A DNA stretch of 16,320 nt from Candidatus Aegiribacteria sp. (GCA_030642525.1 DAOWNO010000016.1:1-16320); one strand, 5' to 3'; numbered from the stretch's first letter, positions 6,053-14,241 are shown. The notes: generated by a model not told the origin, from the letters alone. Program-made: numbers and translations.

Positions 6053-9000
6053 TCATCTATTGTAATCGAATGTATATCCTTCAGGCGGGAAGGCAACATT
6101 AGACTCCGAACAGAGCGCTTTGAAGTCAACAATCTCGCGGCGGGTCATTATACTGTTCCTGATGGAATAGGACTGTATCCTGCCCAGATTCTCTGCAAGT
6201 TTTCCTGAGCCTGTTTTTAAAGCATCTTTCATCTCGCTGTCCAGGCCAAGTTTTCCGTATGCTGTGGCCAGTGAACTGCAGTACAGGGCAATCTCTATTT
6301 CCGAGTCGTCATGTGAAAGTTCGATTATCTGACTGAAACAATCTACAGATTTCTTGAATGATTCAGCGTCTGAATCCGGATAGCATATATGAGCCAGTCC
6401 TCTTACAAAAAGGATACTGTTCTCCGTGCCGGAACTGAATGGCCCCGCATCGTCAAGTGATTTCAGTATTTCCTTCGCTATATCGAAATTCTCGGTTTCC
6501 ATGCAGATACGGGCTATCATCAACTTGCATTCCGCTCTTATTTCGTCACAGTGGAGCCTGGAGAACACTTTTATCGCTTCCTCGAAATACAATTTTGATT
6601 TCTCAAGTTTTCCTTCGAGCCAGTAAAGATTACCCAGCCCATAGCTTCCATATCCGAAACCCAGCTCGTTTCCGATATCATCATTTATCTCCAGATACTT
6701 CTCGTAATATTCCCTTGCAAGATCAAGCATATTGATGCTCTGGTAGTATTCAGCAATATTGTAATTGGCAATGGCCAGACCAAGTCTGTCATCCAGAATC
6801 AGATCGATCCTGATAACCTCTTCCATAGTATTGAGGCTTTTCCCGTACTCCCCCTGACGCAAGTAGATCCCATGCATGTTGTTCAATACGGTAGCCTCAC
6901 CGGGCAGGTCTTCTGTATTCCTGTAGATATCAAGTGCTTTTCCGTAGAATCCCAGAGCTTCGTCAACTGAACCGATCTCTGAAATTATGTCAGCTCTCCT
7001 GGTGAAATACAGTGCTATAATGTCATCCTGTATGCTCCTGCTCGAATCCTCCAGAAGTACTGCTACCCTGTCCAGATTTGACAAAGCTTCAGAATACTGC
7101 CCCTTAAGCCTGCATATGAATGATGTCTCTATCAATGCTTCGATAAAAATTCTAAGGACTACTTCATCTTTCAATCCGCTATTCTGACATGATTCCACTG
7201 CAAGCCCGAAACTTTCGAGAGTTTCCGGGTACCTGCTGCTGTTGAGGTAGTTCTTTCCGAGCCTTAAATGCACTGCAGCCAGTTCCACCGGCTTAGAGGA
7301 CAATTCCAGAGCTCGCTTCAGATGTTCATCAGCCACATCAGTATTCCCTGTGATTGAGAAAAGCTCTCCAAGATTGATATGTACATCGAACATCAGCTCG
7401 GCATCGTTCTCACTTTCATCTGTTCTTTCAATGAAAACAGAGTACCAGGCTATGGCATCCCTGTTAGCTCCTCTTGAGGAAGCCTGCCTGGCAGCAAGGA
7501 GAGCATATCTGCCGGCATTAGAGTCATCCTGACTTCTCGCATAATGATAGGCAACCGTTGTCAGCAGATCCTCCTTACCGGCATTGTAAAATTCCTCGAA
7601 ATAGCCGGCAATCCTCTGGTTGTAAGTAAGTCTCAGAGAATCAGGAAGTTCGGAGGAGAGGAAATCTCTTACAGCTCCATGCGTGAACCTGAAACTTACC
7701 TCACTCTTCCCTTCTCTAACTTCTTCTATCAATCCGGCCTTAATGCATTTATCGAGACTCCGGGCAAGTACAACCTGATCATTTCCGGTTAAACCCTCGA
7801 GCAGGGCCAGATTAAAGTGGTCAGGGGAAAGGGATGCAATCTTAAGAAGATCCCTTGCTTCGTCAGTGATATTTGATAACTTCGAAGTGATTATCTGTCC
7901 CAGGCTCTCAGGAATCGCAATATCATCCGGAATATTGTAGATCTTCTCTCCTGATCTGTCGGCAGTGATATAACCCGAATCAATGCACGCAATAAGCAGT
8001 TCGCGCAAAAAAAGAGGGTTTCCTCCGCTCTGGGCTATCAGGAAATCCTGCGCTTTCCTTGGAATATTCGGATCCTTCAGAGAGAAAAGAAGCAGATTGC
8101 GAGTTTCCGGAACCGTCAGCTTGGAAATATCCAGTATTAAAAGAGGAATTGATGACCTGATTGCAGCCAGTTTCCTGAAGCGGGTTTCAGATCCCTTATC
8201 TTTGCGCATAAGACAAAGATAAAATACATGTGCATCTGGAGTATTTCTTGCGACAAAGGAAAGAATCCCGATATCCTGCTCCGAAGCCCACTGAAGATTA
8301 TCCAGTATGAACATCAGCGGCCGCATCGATGAAATGGCGGAGATAAGCACAGCGATATCCCGAAATATCCGAAAACGCAGTCTTTCTTCACGAAAATATA
8401 TCGTATCATCAATGATTGATGCTTCGAACTCCGGGAAAAGCTCCAGTGTGGCCGGATGGACAGGCTCTATATTCCTGCGGACTTTATCCATCTCATGATC
8501 GGACAGCACGGAAATGGCATCTTTCAGAGGCTCAACAAGAAGCGAATACGGCTGACGCCGGATGTGCTCCATGGCGGAATATTTCACAACCAGTACCTTC
8601 ATGAAGCTGCAGTAGTTCAGCAGTTCATCGATAAGTCTGCTCTTCCCCCCCCCCGTTTCTCCGGTAACCATGGCAAAGCGGCTGGATTCCGTAACTGATT
8701 CCTCGACCAGCTGGCGGAGCTTCCGGAGTTCAGGCCGTCGACCTACCATATGAGCTGAACTGATCTCGGGGGCTTCTGTGTCCATCAGGTCTTCCGTGAA
8801 AAAGAAAACCCTTCCTCTTCCAGCTTCCTTCGCCCGGTAAAGAGCTTTGTCAGCGCGGGAGACAAGTTCCAGAATGGAAGCGTCAGGCTCCCTGCTCTGA
8901 CTAACGCCAATTGAAAGGCTTATGTGAAGTCCTGATGGAAAACTCATTCTTCCCGCTTCATATATCAACCTCTGGGCAAGATCCAGAGCTCCTTCCTCAA

Positions 9001-9295
9001 GAGTATCCGGAAGGATTATCATGAATTCATCACCACCGAACCTGACTGCTGTATCGGTTTTTTTAAGGTTAACCTGGATTGTATGCGCCAACTGGCGCAG
9101 GACTCTGTCACCTGATAGATGACCGTAGATATCATTGATCAGTTTGAAGTGATCAACATCAAGCATTAAAAGAGACCAGGCTCCATCTTTCCGCAAAAAT
9201 ACATCATTGATATCATCCAGATAGGATCTGTCATGCAGACCTGTTAAGGGATCAATCCCTATTCTATCCTTATTGTAGGAAGTTGAATTTTTCAT
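6053..9295 (-). CDS. GGDEF diguanylate cyclase fused to MalT/STAND-like ATPase and TPR repeats, 1080 aa
   Basis: Three parts are readable. First, residues about 10-168 are a GGDEF domain: DPLTGLHDRSYL, LDVDHFKLINDIYGH (45-59), RFGGDEF (85-91), SIGVSQS and ADKALYRAKEAGRGRV. The catalytic GGDEF is intact, so c-di-GMP synthesis is expected; the usual RxxD inhibitory site reads KKTD. Second, about 184-560 is an AAA/STAND-type ATPase like that of LAL regulators: Walker A GETGGGKS (212-219), Walker B LMFILDNLQWA with D332, SGGNPLFLREL (423-433) and FTHGAVRDFL. Third, about 580-1030 is an array of TPR helices. No signal peptide, membrane segment or HTH is seen, so it is cytoplasmic. It starts 55 bp after the aldolase stop and has no clear Shine-Dalgarno. 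The trigger bound by the TPRs is unknown. Confidence 0.9.
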   Translation of the reverse strand: MKNSTSYNKDRIGIDPLTGLHDRSYLDDINDVFLRKDGAWSLLMLDVDHFKLINDIYGHLSGDRVLRQLAHTIQVNLKKTDTAVRFGGDEFMIILPDTLEEGALDLAQRLIYEAGRMSFPSGLHISLSIGVSQSREPDASILELVSRADKALYRAKEAGRGRVFFFTEDLMDTEAPEISSAHMVGRRPELRKLRQLVEESVTESSRFAMVTGETGGGKSRLIDELLNYCSFMKVLVVKYSAMEHIRRQPYSLLVEPLKDAISVLSDHEMDKVRRNIEPVHPATLELFPEFEASIIDDTIYFREERLRFRIFRDIAVLISAISSMRPLMFILDNLQWASEQDIGILSFVARNTPDAHVFYLCLMRKDKGSETRFRKLAAIRSSIPLLILDISKLTVPETRNLLLFSLKDPNIPRKAQDFLIAQSGGNPLFLRELLIACIDSGYITADRSGEKIYNIPDDIAIPESLGQIITSKLSNITDEARDLLKIASLSPDHFNLALLEGLTGNDQVVLARSLDKCIKAGLIEEVREGKSEVSFRFTHGAVRDFLSSELPDSLRLTYNQRIAGYFEEFYNAGKEDLLTTVAYHYARSQDDSNAGRYALLAARQASSRGANRDAIAWYSVFIERTDESENDAELMFDVHINLGELFSITGNTDVADEHLKRALELSSKPVELAAVHLRLGKNYLNSSRYPETLESFGLAVESCQNSGLKDEVVLRIFIEALIETSFICRLKGQYSEALSNLDRVAVLLEDSSRSIQDDIIALYFTRRADIISEIGSVDEALGFYGKALDIYRNTEDLPGEATVLNNMHGIYLRQGEYGKSLNTMEEVIRIDLILDDRLGLAIANYNIAEYYQSINMLDLAREYYEKYLEINDDIGNELGFGYGSYGLGNLYWLEGKLEKSKLYFEEAIKVFSRLHCDEIRAECKLMIARICMETENFDIAKEILKSLDDAGPFSSGTENSILFVRGLAHICYPDSDAESFKKSVDCFSQIIELSHDDSEIEIALYCSSLATAYGKLGLDSEMKDALKTGSGKLAENLGRIQSYSIRNSIMTRREIVDFKALCSESNVAFPPEGYTFDYNR
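8645..8654 (-). repeat. Ten-base G homopolymer inside the Walker A codons
   Basis: The minus strand reads ACG GGG GGG GGG AAG AGC across T-G-G-G-K-S of the P-loop, an uninterrupted run of ten G (ten C on the plus strand). The length is in frame with both the GGDEF and the TPR parts. Gain or loss of one base would stop the protein within the ATPase domain while leaving the GGDEF domain encoded. It could be a slippage-prone switch or only a hard-to-sequence tract. Confidence 0.9.
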
Positions 9296-9350
9296 ATTGA
9301 CAAGTAACTAACAGAGAAGCCTCTCAGTGTCCAGTATTATGTAATCGGAA

Positions 9351-10505
9351 TCAATCCAGAAACCTGAAATACTCTTCTCTGCACATTCTCTCGATTGAAA
9401 GCAGGTTCCGAAAGGCACCATTGAAATCATCCAATGATACCGTGAAAAGCCCATGACCCCATACGATTACACCTCGACTACCCTCCATGGCGGATGGAAG
9501 TGTATTGCACAGTCCAAAAGGGCCGGTCCCGACTTCACCTGGAACGATGGGAACATCACGCACGAAGCGCTCTTCGGGGCAGCGGATGTGACACGATCCT
9601 CTTGAAGCACAGTTTTCCCTGCGACAGTCCATTGACATTATTACAGAGAATTTTGGATGACCGTGAAGTATCGCGTTCATACCTGTATGCCGAAGAATAC
9701 CCATGTGAGCAGAAAACTCACTGGAAGCCGTGATACTTGTGCAAGCCGATCCATTCATGGGACACGGATCAATACAGCCTTCCAGCTCATCCAGAGAAGA
9801 GGTTGTCTGACTTATGAACAGAGTATCGCCCCATCTCAAGGAAACATTACCGAAAAATGAATCGACAAGCCTGTGCTCTACAGTCAGCCTGCCTGCCTCC
9901 GCAACTGCCCTGTAAACATCCTCCCTGTTCCGGTAAGGTCCTGACATAAGTAAGGGAGGTTTATCCGTATATTGTTCAAGATTTTTTTGAGCAATCCTGA
10001 ATACCCTCTCCTGCTCAACCGAAACTTCGCCTTTTCTGCTGTCCCGAAGGTAATCTGAAAAGAATTTCACGAAGCATGCGAAACAGACCGAACTGTAGAA
10101 TATGAATGCCTGCTCGGGACTTACAGTACCCCATGTAATTATTCCTTTCCCCTTTACAATTACACTCTTTCGCTTTCTGAGTTTCTCAATAATCATGTCT
10201 GATCTGAAATCCCTGATTACAGGAAGGTCATGCATGAAAGTTCGTGTTTCAGAATCTTCAGGCTGAATAAAATTCACATCTCCTGACGCCAGAAAATCAA
10301 TGATCGACCGATACGGTTCCGCTGGAAAAGAAAAAAGCAGAGAATTAATACTCAATCCACTGAAAACTCTCTCAAGTACAGGGATTGCTGGATCTTCTCT
10401 GTTCCATTCCAGCTCAGCATCAAGACCGCCAAGAAGAGGATAACCGGTTTCAGCAAGGCCCGCTGAGACCATTTTCGCTGAGTACTTCTCAAGAAGTCGT
10501 TTCAC
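9351..10505 (-). CDS. Class II aldolase/adducin-family protein with degenerate N-terminal repeat and four-cysteine insert, 384 aa
   Basis: The C-terminal half (about 195-384) is a class II aldolase domain: FFGNVSLRWGD (217-227), FISQTTSSL (230-238), SSE with the likely catalytic E263, the zinc ligands H281 and H283 in LHGHP, and GHG with H351. Residues 294-309 add a C-x4-C-x5-C-x3-C insert (C294, C299, C305, C309) that could bind zinc or an Fe-S cluster. The N-terminal half contains a weak copy of the domain end (SVIVKGKGIITWGTVSP, 114-130, compare GVIVWGHGLFTVSLDD, 345-360) without the metal histidine. It starts at GTG 10505, sharing GTGA with the oxidoreductase stop, so expression is coupled. 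The substrate is unknown; the neighbour suggests a released aldehyde. Confidence 0.88.
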   Translation of the reverse strand: MKRLLEKYSAKMVSAGLAETGYPLLGGLDAELEWNREDPAIPVLERVFSGLSINSLLFSFPAEPYRSIIDFLASGDVNFIQPEDSETRTFMHDLPVIRDFRSDMIIEKLRKRKSVIVKGKGIITWGTVSPEQAFIFYSSVCFACFVKFFSDYLRDSRKGEVSVEQERVFRIAQKNLEQYTDKPPLLMSGPYRNREDVYRAVAEAGRLTVEHRLVDSFFGNVSLRWGDTLFISQTTSSLDELEGCIDPCPMNGSACTSITASSEFSAHMGILRHTGMNAILHGHPKFSVIMSMDCRRENCASRGSCHIRCPEERFVRDVPIVPGEVGTGPFGLCNTLPSAMEGSRGVIVWGHGLFTVSLDDFNGAFRNLLSIERMCREEYFRFLD

Positions 10506-12253
10506 AGCAGACCATCCAGACCCAGTTCCTCAGCTTTACCCGGCAGCGGGCATCCATTTTGATCCAGCCCCCGGATCCGGTAGTACTTCGACCTCGTTTC
10601 CAGGAATTCCTCTCTGTTAAGAGGAGAAACCTCGATACAATCACCGGAACTCCCTGCTTCACAAAAGAATCTGGGTGGCAAATCGTCATCTTCCGAAGTA
10701 AAACCACACCTGGCATTCATTATCCTGTCTCTGAAATAAGTCCTCTCCCCCGCTGCCAGAAGATCCTGAGCTGATGTTTCAGTGCCGGTTACTGCAGAGT
10801 AGGCCGATGCGTACTCCTCGAGAGAACAGCCAAAAAAGAAAAATTTGCATGCGGTGAGTGAATCGATAACAGCATTCATATCCTCCGCTATCTTTACTAT
10901 CCTGGCTTTGCCCGCAAAAGAGAACCTGTCTGTGGCAACCGGCTTTCGAAGTATCTCGTGGCTGATGGGATATGCACGCAAGTGACATGCTCCCCTTGTG
11001 GAAGTGACGTAACCAAGCGCCATGCCGTACGCCCCTCTTGGATCGTACCCCGGCAGCTCCATCCCCTTTACTGACATAGAAAGAAAGGAACAGCCCTTCG
11101 ATTCCGCGAATCGAAATGATCCCTGTCCCAGTTCGCATCCTTCTCCTCTTCCCGCAGCTATGTCAAGTAAAAGACCTGTAATTCTATCCGGAGTGAGTTT
11201 CTCTCCTGCTATTTCGGAAAAGCATGCGAGAGTCGCACCGGCGGAAATAGTGTCCATTCCGGTCTTGTTGCATATCGTGTTCGCTGCGGCAACAGCCTGA
11301 AGATCATCGTTCTCGATCAAAGCGCTGAAATGCGACATCGTTTCATACTCCGGAAGATGAGTTCCATCCTCTCCTATTCTTTTACACCGGATATGACATG
11401 CGTTACAGCCGTATTTCTTTGATTTGTACGCATTGGAGAATGCATGGGAATTCATAAATGAAGCCGGACGGAAAAAGGTTCTCCTGAAATTAGCCGTAGG
11501 CATCATTCTCCTGCAGCTTATCAGATCGTATAAAGCTGCTGTACCGCAGTTCTGCAATCCATGCTCCCCGGTTATAGCAGGAGTGGCGGCTACCAGTCTT
11601 CTAATATCCTCACTGGCACTTCGGAGCCTCTCCTTATCATGAACGGAAACATTGCCGGTGCCACGGACTGTAATGTACTTGAGATTCTTTGAGGCGCTGA
11701 CAAGACCGAGTCCTCCTCTGCCTGCGGCAAATGTTCCATCAACCATGATCGATGAGAAAAGGACTCCATGCTCTGCAGCCGGACCTGTACACGCAACAGA
11801 TCCTTTCTCTTTCAGCCTGGAGTAAAGCTCATCCGTACCCGCACCTGCAAGCCGGCTCGCATCTTCAACAGAAACATTCCCGTCAGATATCTCAATACCG
11901 CAAAGTCTGGTGCTCCTTCCGGTAACGACAATTCCGTCTATACCTGATTTTTTTATCTGCCAGCCGAGACTTCCCCCTACCGAACAGTCTCCAACAGCTC
12001 CGGTAAGCGGGGATTTTGACATTACACAGATTCGACTTGAAGCAGGCACCAGAGTTCCGGTGAGCGGTCCGGTCATAAATACAAGCGGCATATCAGGATC
12101 ATTCCAGGAACGGGTTATCTCCGGAAACAGGTAATACCCGGCCAGCCCCTTTCCACCAATCCAGAACCGGCAGATATCGGGATCGATCTCCTCAAACCGG
12201 TACTCGCCGGATGAAAGATCAACATGAAGTATCCTTCCCCATCTACCTGTCAT
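10502..12253 (-). CDS. Tungsten-containing aldehyde:ferredoxin oxidoreductase, 583 aa
   Basis: AOR-family enzymes oxidise aldehydes to acids using a tungsten bis-pyranopterin and one [4Fe-4S] cluster, reducing ferredoxin. The N-terminal GRWGRILHVDLSSGE, WIGGKGLAGYYL, GPLTGTLVPASSR, KSPLTGAVGDCSVGG and GIDGIVVTGR are typical. The cluster ligands are C283-x2-C286-x3-C290 (GCNACHIRC) with a fourth cysteine near C469 (SLTACKF). Also present are PEYETMSHF (301-309), GMELPGYDPRGAYGMALGYVTSTRGACH and a C-terminal GCPLPGKAEELGL. Length is normal for the family. ATG 12253 matches the conserved start; the frame is open 25 codons further to a TTG. AAAGG about 12 bases upstream is a weak ribosome-binding site. 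No dedicated ferredoxin gene is seen. The 3' end overlaps the aldolase start by four bases. Confidence 0.95.
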   Translation of the reverse strand: MTGRWGRILHVDLSSGEYRFEEIDPDICRFWIGGKGLAGYYLFPEITRSWNDPDMPLVFMTGPLTGTLVPASSRICVMSKSPLTGAVGDCSVGGSLGWQIKKSGIDGIVVTGRSTRLCGIEISDGNVSVEDASRLAGAGTDELYSRLKEKGSVACTGPAAEHGVLFSSIMVDGTFAAGRGGLGLVSASKNLKYITVRGTGNVSVHDKERLRSASEDIRRLVAATPAITGEHGLQNCGTAALYDLISCRRMMPTANFRRTFFRPASFMNSHAFSNAYKSKKYGCNACHIRCKRIGEDGTHLPEYETMSHFSALIENDDLQAVAAANTICNKTGMDTISAGATLACFSEIAGEKLTPDRITGLLLDIAAGRGEGCELGQGSFRFAESKGCSFLSMSVKGMELPGYDPRGAYGMALGYVTSTRGACHLRAYPISHEILRKPVATDRFSFAGKARIVKIAEDMNAVIDSLTACKFFFFGCSLEEYASAYSAVTGTETSAQDLLAAGERTYFRDRIMNARCGFTSEDDDLPPRFFCEAGSSGDCIEVSPLNREEFLETRSKYYRIRGLDQNGCPLPGKAEELGLDGLL

Positions 12254-12445
12254 AAAACTGTTCTGCCTTTCAACTGGGAATTCTGTATTGAGCATACAAG
12301 TATGATGAACCGGATATGCGGCAGGCAACAGCTTTCATCATGTTAACCGGTCCGCATACGGAAATTATCGACAGAGACCCACGGAACGGATTCATCTATT
12401 CTATATCATCCGGTGAATTCAGGTTAGTTCCATGTTTCAGCGTGT

Positions 12446-12568
12446 TCACCTGCAGTTAAACTCTTTAAAATGCTCTTTGATTACTTCTTCAAGGCTTGGA
12501 CTAGAATGTTTTGCATCATTACAACTGCTGACTCTCCTGCAAGCATTGAGCCTGATCTTATCCCTCAT
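12446..12568 (-). other. Possible 40-codon small protein or gene remnant
   Basis: The minus strand is open for about 70 codons up to TGA at 12448-12446; the first ATG is at 12568-12566 and gives 40 residues, starting MRDKIRLNACRR and ending with a helix-like SLEEVIKEHFKEFNC. The charged amphipathic helix looks protein-like, and the open frame continues upstream of the ATG without a start, which suits a 3' remnant better than an intact gene. There is no convincing Shine-Dalgarno. I do not recognise it. Confidence 0.25.
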
Positions 12569-12611
12569 AAGTGTCCAAAGCGTGCAGTGAACTGTATATT
12601 CATTAACTCCA

Positions 12612-12640
12612 TTGACAGAACTAATAAAAGTATATAGAGT
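12612..12640 (+). promoter_or_regulatory. Likely sigma70-type promoter of the secreted-protein gene
   Basis: A perfect TTGACA at 12612-12617 is followed by an AT-rich stretch with TATAGA at 12633-12638 (15-bp spacer) or TAGAGT at 12635-12640 (17-bp spacer). It is on the right strand and about 60 bp before the start codon at 12697. Confidence 0.45.
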
Positions 12641-12643
12641 ATA

Positions 12644-12675
12644 TTAATAAATTAGGTAATATTTTGCTTTATTAA
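12644..12675. repeat. 8-bp inverted repeat in the 5' leader of the secreted-protein gene
   Basis: TTAATAAA (12644-12651) is repeated in inverse as TTTATTAA (12668-12675) with a 16-base spacer, between the proposed -10 and the AAGGGAG ribosome-binding site (12687-12693). It could be an operator or a weak leader hairpin, but in such AT-rich sequence it may arise by chance. Confidence 0.35.
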
Positions 12676-12696
12676 CTTCAACTTGAAAGGGAGAAA

Positions 12697-14205
12697 ATGT
12701 TAAAACTTATATTAACTGTACTCGTTCTAACCTCTATCTGTGTTTGCACAGACATCAATTGGTCAGAAATCTATGACCACAACACACACGATGAACTGTC
12801 CGGTGTCTGTCGGGGTTACAACAATGGATTCCTTGCGGTAGGTGGAAGCTGGGGTTCATCCAAATTTTATTCTGAACAAGTTCTTTTACGTTACGACCGT
12901 TATGGTAATCTGCTTTGGAGTGATTTCTACCGCACCGGAGCAGGAACCTATGCGTTCGAAGCCTGTCAGATTTACGCAGATAATGAGTACATGGTTGTAG
13001 GTACATCTGATTGGGCTCCCGGCTACACTCCTGATATCATGCTCACTCGGTATGATGACAATGGCGCACGCCTGGAAACGCAAATCTATGAGAACTACGG
13101 AATAGGCACATCAATTGGCATGACAAGCGAAGGTGATTTCGTGATTGGTGCCGTGCAGTACGGTCATGTTTTAGTAATGATGGTCGATGGAGATAATCTC
13201 TCCAACGTACTCTGGACATATGAACCGGCGTATTCTGAGGTTGCAGATAACTGGATGCGTGTATACATCGAAGTTACTGCCAACGATGAAATTCTATTCG
13301 GATACTCTTCTGAAGCAGTATATGACAATTTGTATGAAAAGTGGCTTAATTGTCCGGTTGCCCGTGCTTTGAACACAAACGGTGAGATAACATACTACTT
13401 CAGTCTTAGTGCTTACATTCCATTAAACGCAGGCGGCGTTCTAACAGGTATTGATAGCAGCCCGAACCGTTTCGGATCCGTTCAAGCTGTTTTTGCCGTA
13501 TTAGAAGATAGTGAGAAAGCTGCTTTAACCACTTGGAATATAACCAACGGTGAAGCAACCGAAGATGAATATGCGTTAGATATTTCCACCAGAGCTGAGA
13601 ATTGCTTCGATTATTATGGTTTCACCGCGACTCAAGGTACTATTTTCTCATGTGACTGGACCTCTTATCTCTCCTCAAGACTCTTTGGATATAGTGGTTC
13701 CTATGCTTCCAGTGACCCATTCTTTCAGAAATTCAGATGTCCTGGCGGTGAACTGTTATCCGAAAGGGTTCACCAGGGTAATGAAAACATTATTCGCGGT
13801 CCTGAATTCCACTTAGGTGATGGCGATCCTCTAGGTAACTTTGGGTACGCAATAGCCATGACAATCGGTGATAGTAACTCATCTGACTGTTACGTAGAAT
13901 TCTGGAAGATATCACATCTCATTTCTCCCTTATTCTTATCGAGAACACCCAATACCACAGTCCAGATAACAAACAATGCTTCATCTTCCCCCATTATTGC
14001 ATTCGAAGCAGCTCCAGGCGAATACAGTGTTGATGTATTTGACCTAACTGGAAGACTTGTCCACTCGATAAACGGTTCCACTTCTGAAGGCGAGTGGGTG
14101 AATGAATCTATCTGTAGTACATCACAACTTTCAATTGGAAACTACATTGTACGTATAAGTACAGGTGATCAGATTGAAACTGCAAAGATTGTAATAATTC
14201 ATTAG
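12697..14205 (+). CDS. Secreted protein with propeller-like repeats and C-terminal sorting-type domain, 502 aa
   Basis: A signal peptide is plain at residues 1-18 (MLKLILTVLVLTSICVCT). From about 20 to 180 there are irregular repeats of the form 'G-F-x-A-V-G-G ... L-L-R-Y-D-x-x-G-x-x-L-W', such as GFLAVGGSWG / VLLRYDRYGNLLWSDFY and YMVVGTSDWAPG / IMLTRYDDNGAR; this style is typical of beta-propeller surface proteins of the FCB group. The middle part (180-420) has no motif I know. The last 67 residues (FEAAPGEYSVDVFDLTGRLVHSI ... GNYIVRI ... AKIVII) resemble a type IX secretion sorting tail or FlgD-like Ig domain. AAGGGAG at 12687-12693 sets the start. Its AT-rich leader and codon use look unlike those of the metabolic genes nearby. 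Function is unknown; export and cell-surface placement are inferred. Confidence 0.85.
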   Translation: MLKLILTVLVLTSICVCTDINWSEIYDHNTHDELSGVCRGYNNGFLAVGGSWGSSKFYSEQVLLRYDRYGNLLWSDFYRTGAGTYAFEACQIYADNEYMVVGTSDWAPGYTPDIMLTRYDDNGARLETQIYENYGIGTSIGMTSEGDFVIGAVQYGHVLVMMVDGDNLSNVLWTYEPAYSEVADNWMRVYIEVTANDEILFGYSSEAVYDNLYEKWLNCPVARALNTNGEITYYFSLSAYIPLNAGGVLTGIDSSPNRFGSVQAVFAVLEDSEKAALTTWNITNGEATEDEYALDISTRAENCFDYYGFTATQGTIFSCDWTSYLSSRLFGYSGSYASSDPFFQKFRCPGGELLSERVHQGNENIIRGPEFHLGDGDPLGNFGYAIAMTIGDSNSSDCYVEFWKISHLISPLFLSRTPNTTVQITNNASSSPIIAFEAAPGEYSVDVFDLTGRLVHSINGSTSEGEWVNESICSTSQLSIGNYIVRISTGDQIETAKIVIIH

Positions 14206-14210
14206 TTCTC

Positions 14211-14241
14211 AAGCCAGTAGGTCTTTAAGACCTGCTGGCTT
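14211..14241 (+). terminator. Strong hairpin after the secreted-protein gene
   Basis: AAGCCAGTAGGTCTT (14211-14225) pairs with AAGACCTGCTGGCTT (14227-14241), fifteen positions with one T-G wobble; the inner pairs must open to make a loop. It starts five bases after the stop codon. The tail TACTTTACTC is only moderately T-rich, so it is either a weak intrinsic terminator or an mRNA-stabilising 3' hairpin. Confidence 0.6.

Larger units (their letters stand above)
12254..12696. other. Intergenic region between divergent AOR and secreted-protein genes
   Basis: About 440 bp separate two divergent genes. The AOR-proximal part shows no clear promoter by eye. From about 12590 to 12680 the sequence becomes very AT-rich and holds the promoter and inverted repeat of the secreted-protein gene. 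A 40-codon minus-strand frame lies at 12568-12446 and is listed separately. I see no RNA gene or mobile-element ends. Confidence 0.6.

Noticed and set aside
8645..8654. C10 run as an assembly error that breaks the gene
   Set aside because: As given, the tract keeps the GGDEF and ATPase-TPR parts in one frame and spells a proper P-loop, so no break is present.
6053..9295. Many plus-strand frames of 60-100 codons opposite the GGDEF fusion gene
   Set aside because: They lie fully antisense to a well-supported gene, lack ribosome-binding sites and show no recognisable protein pattern.
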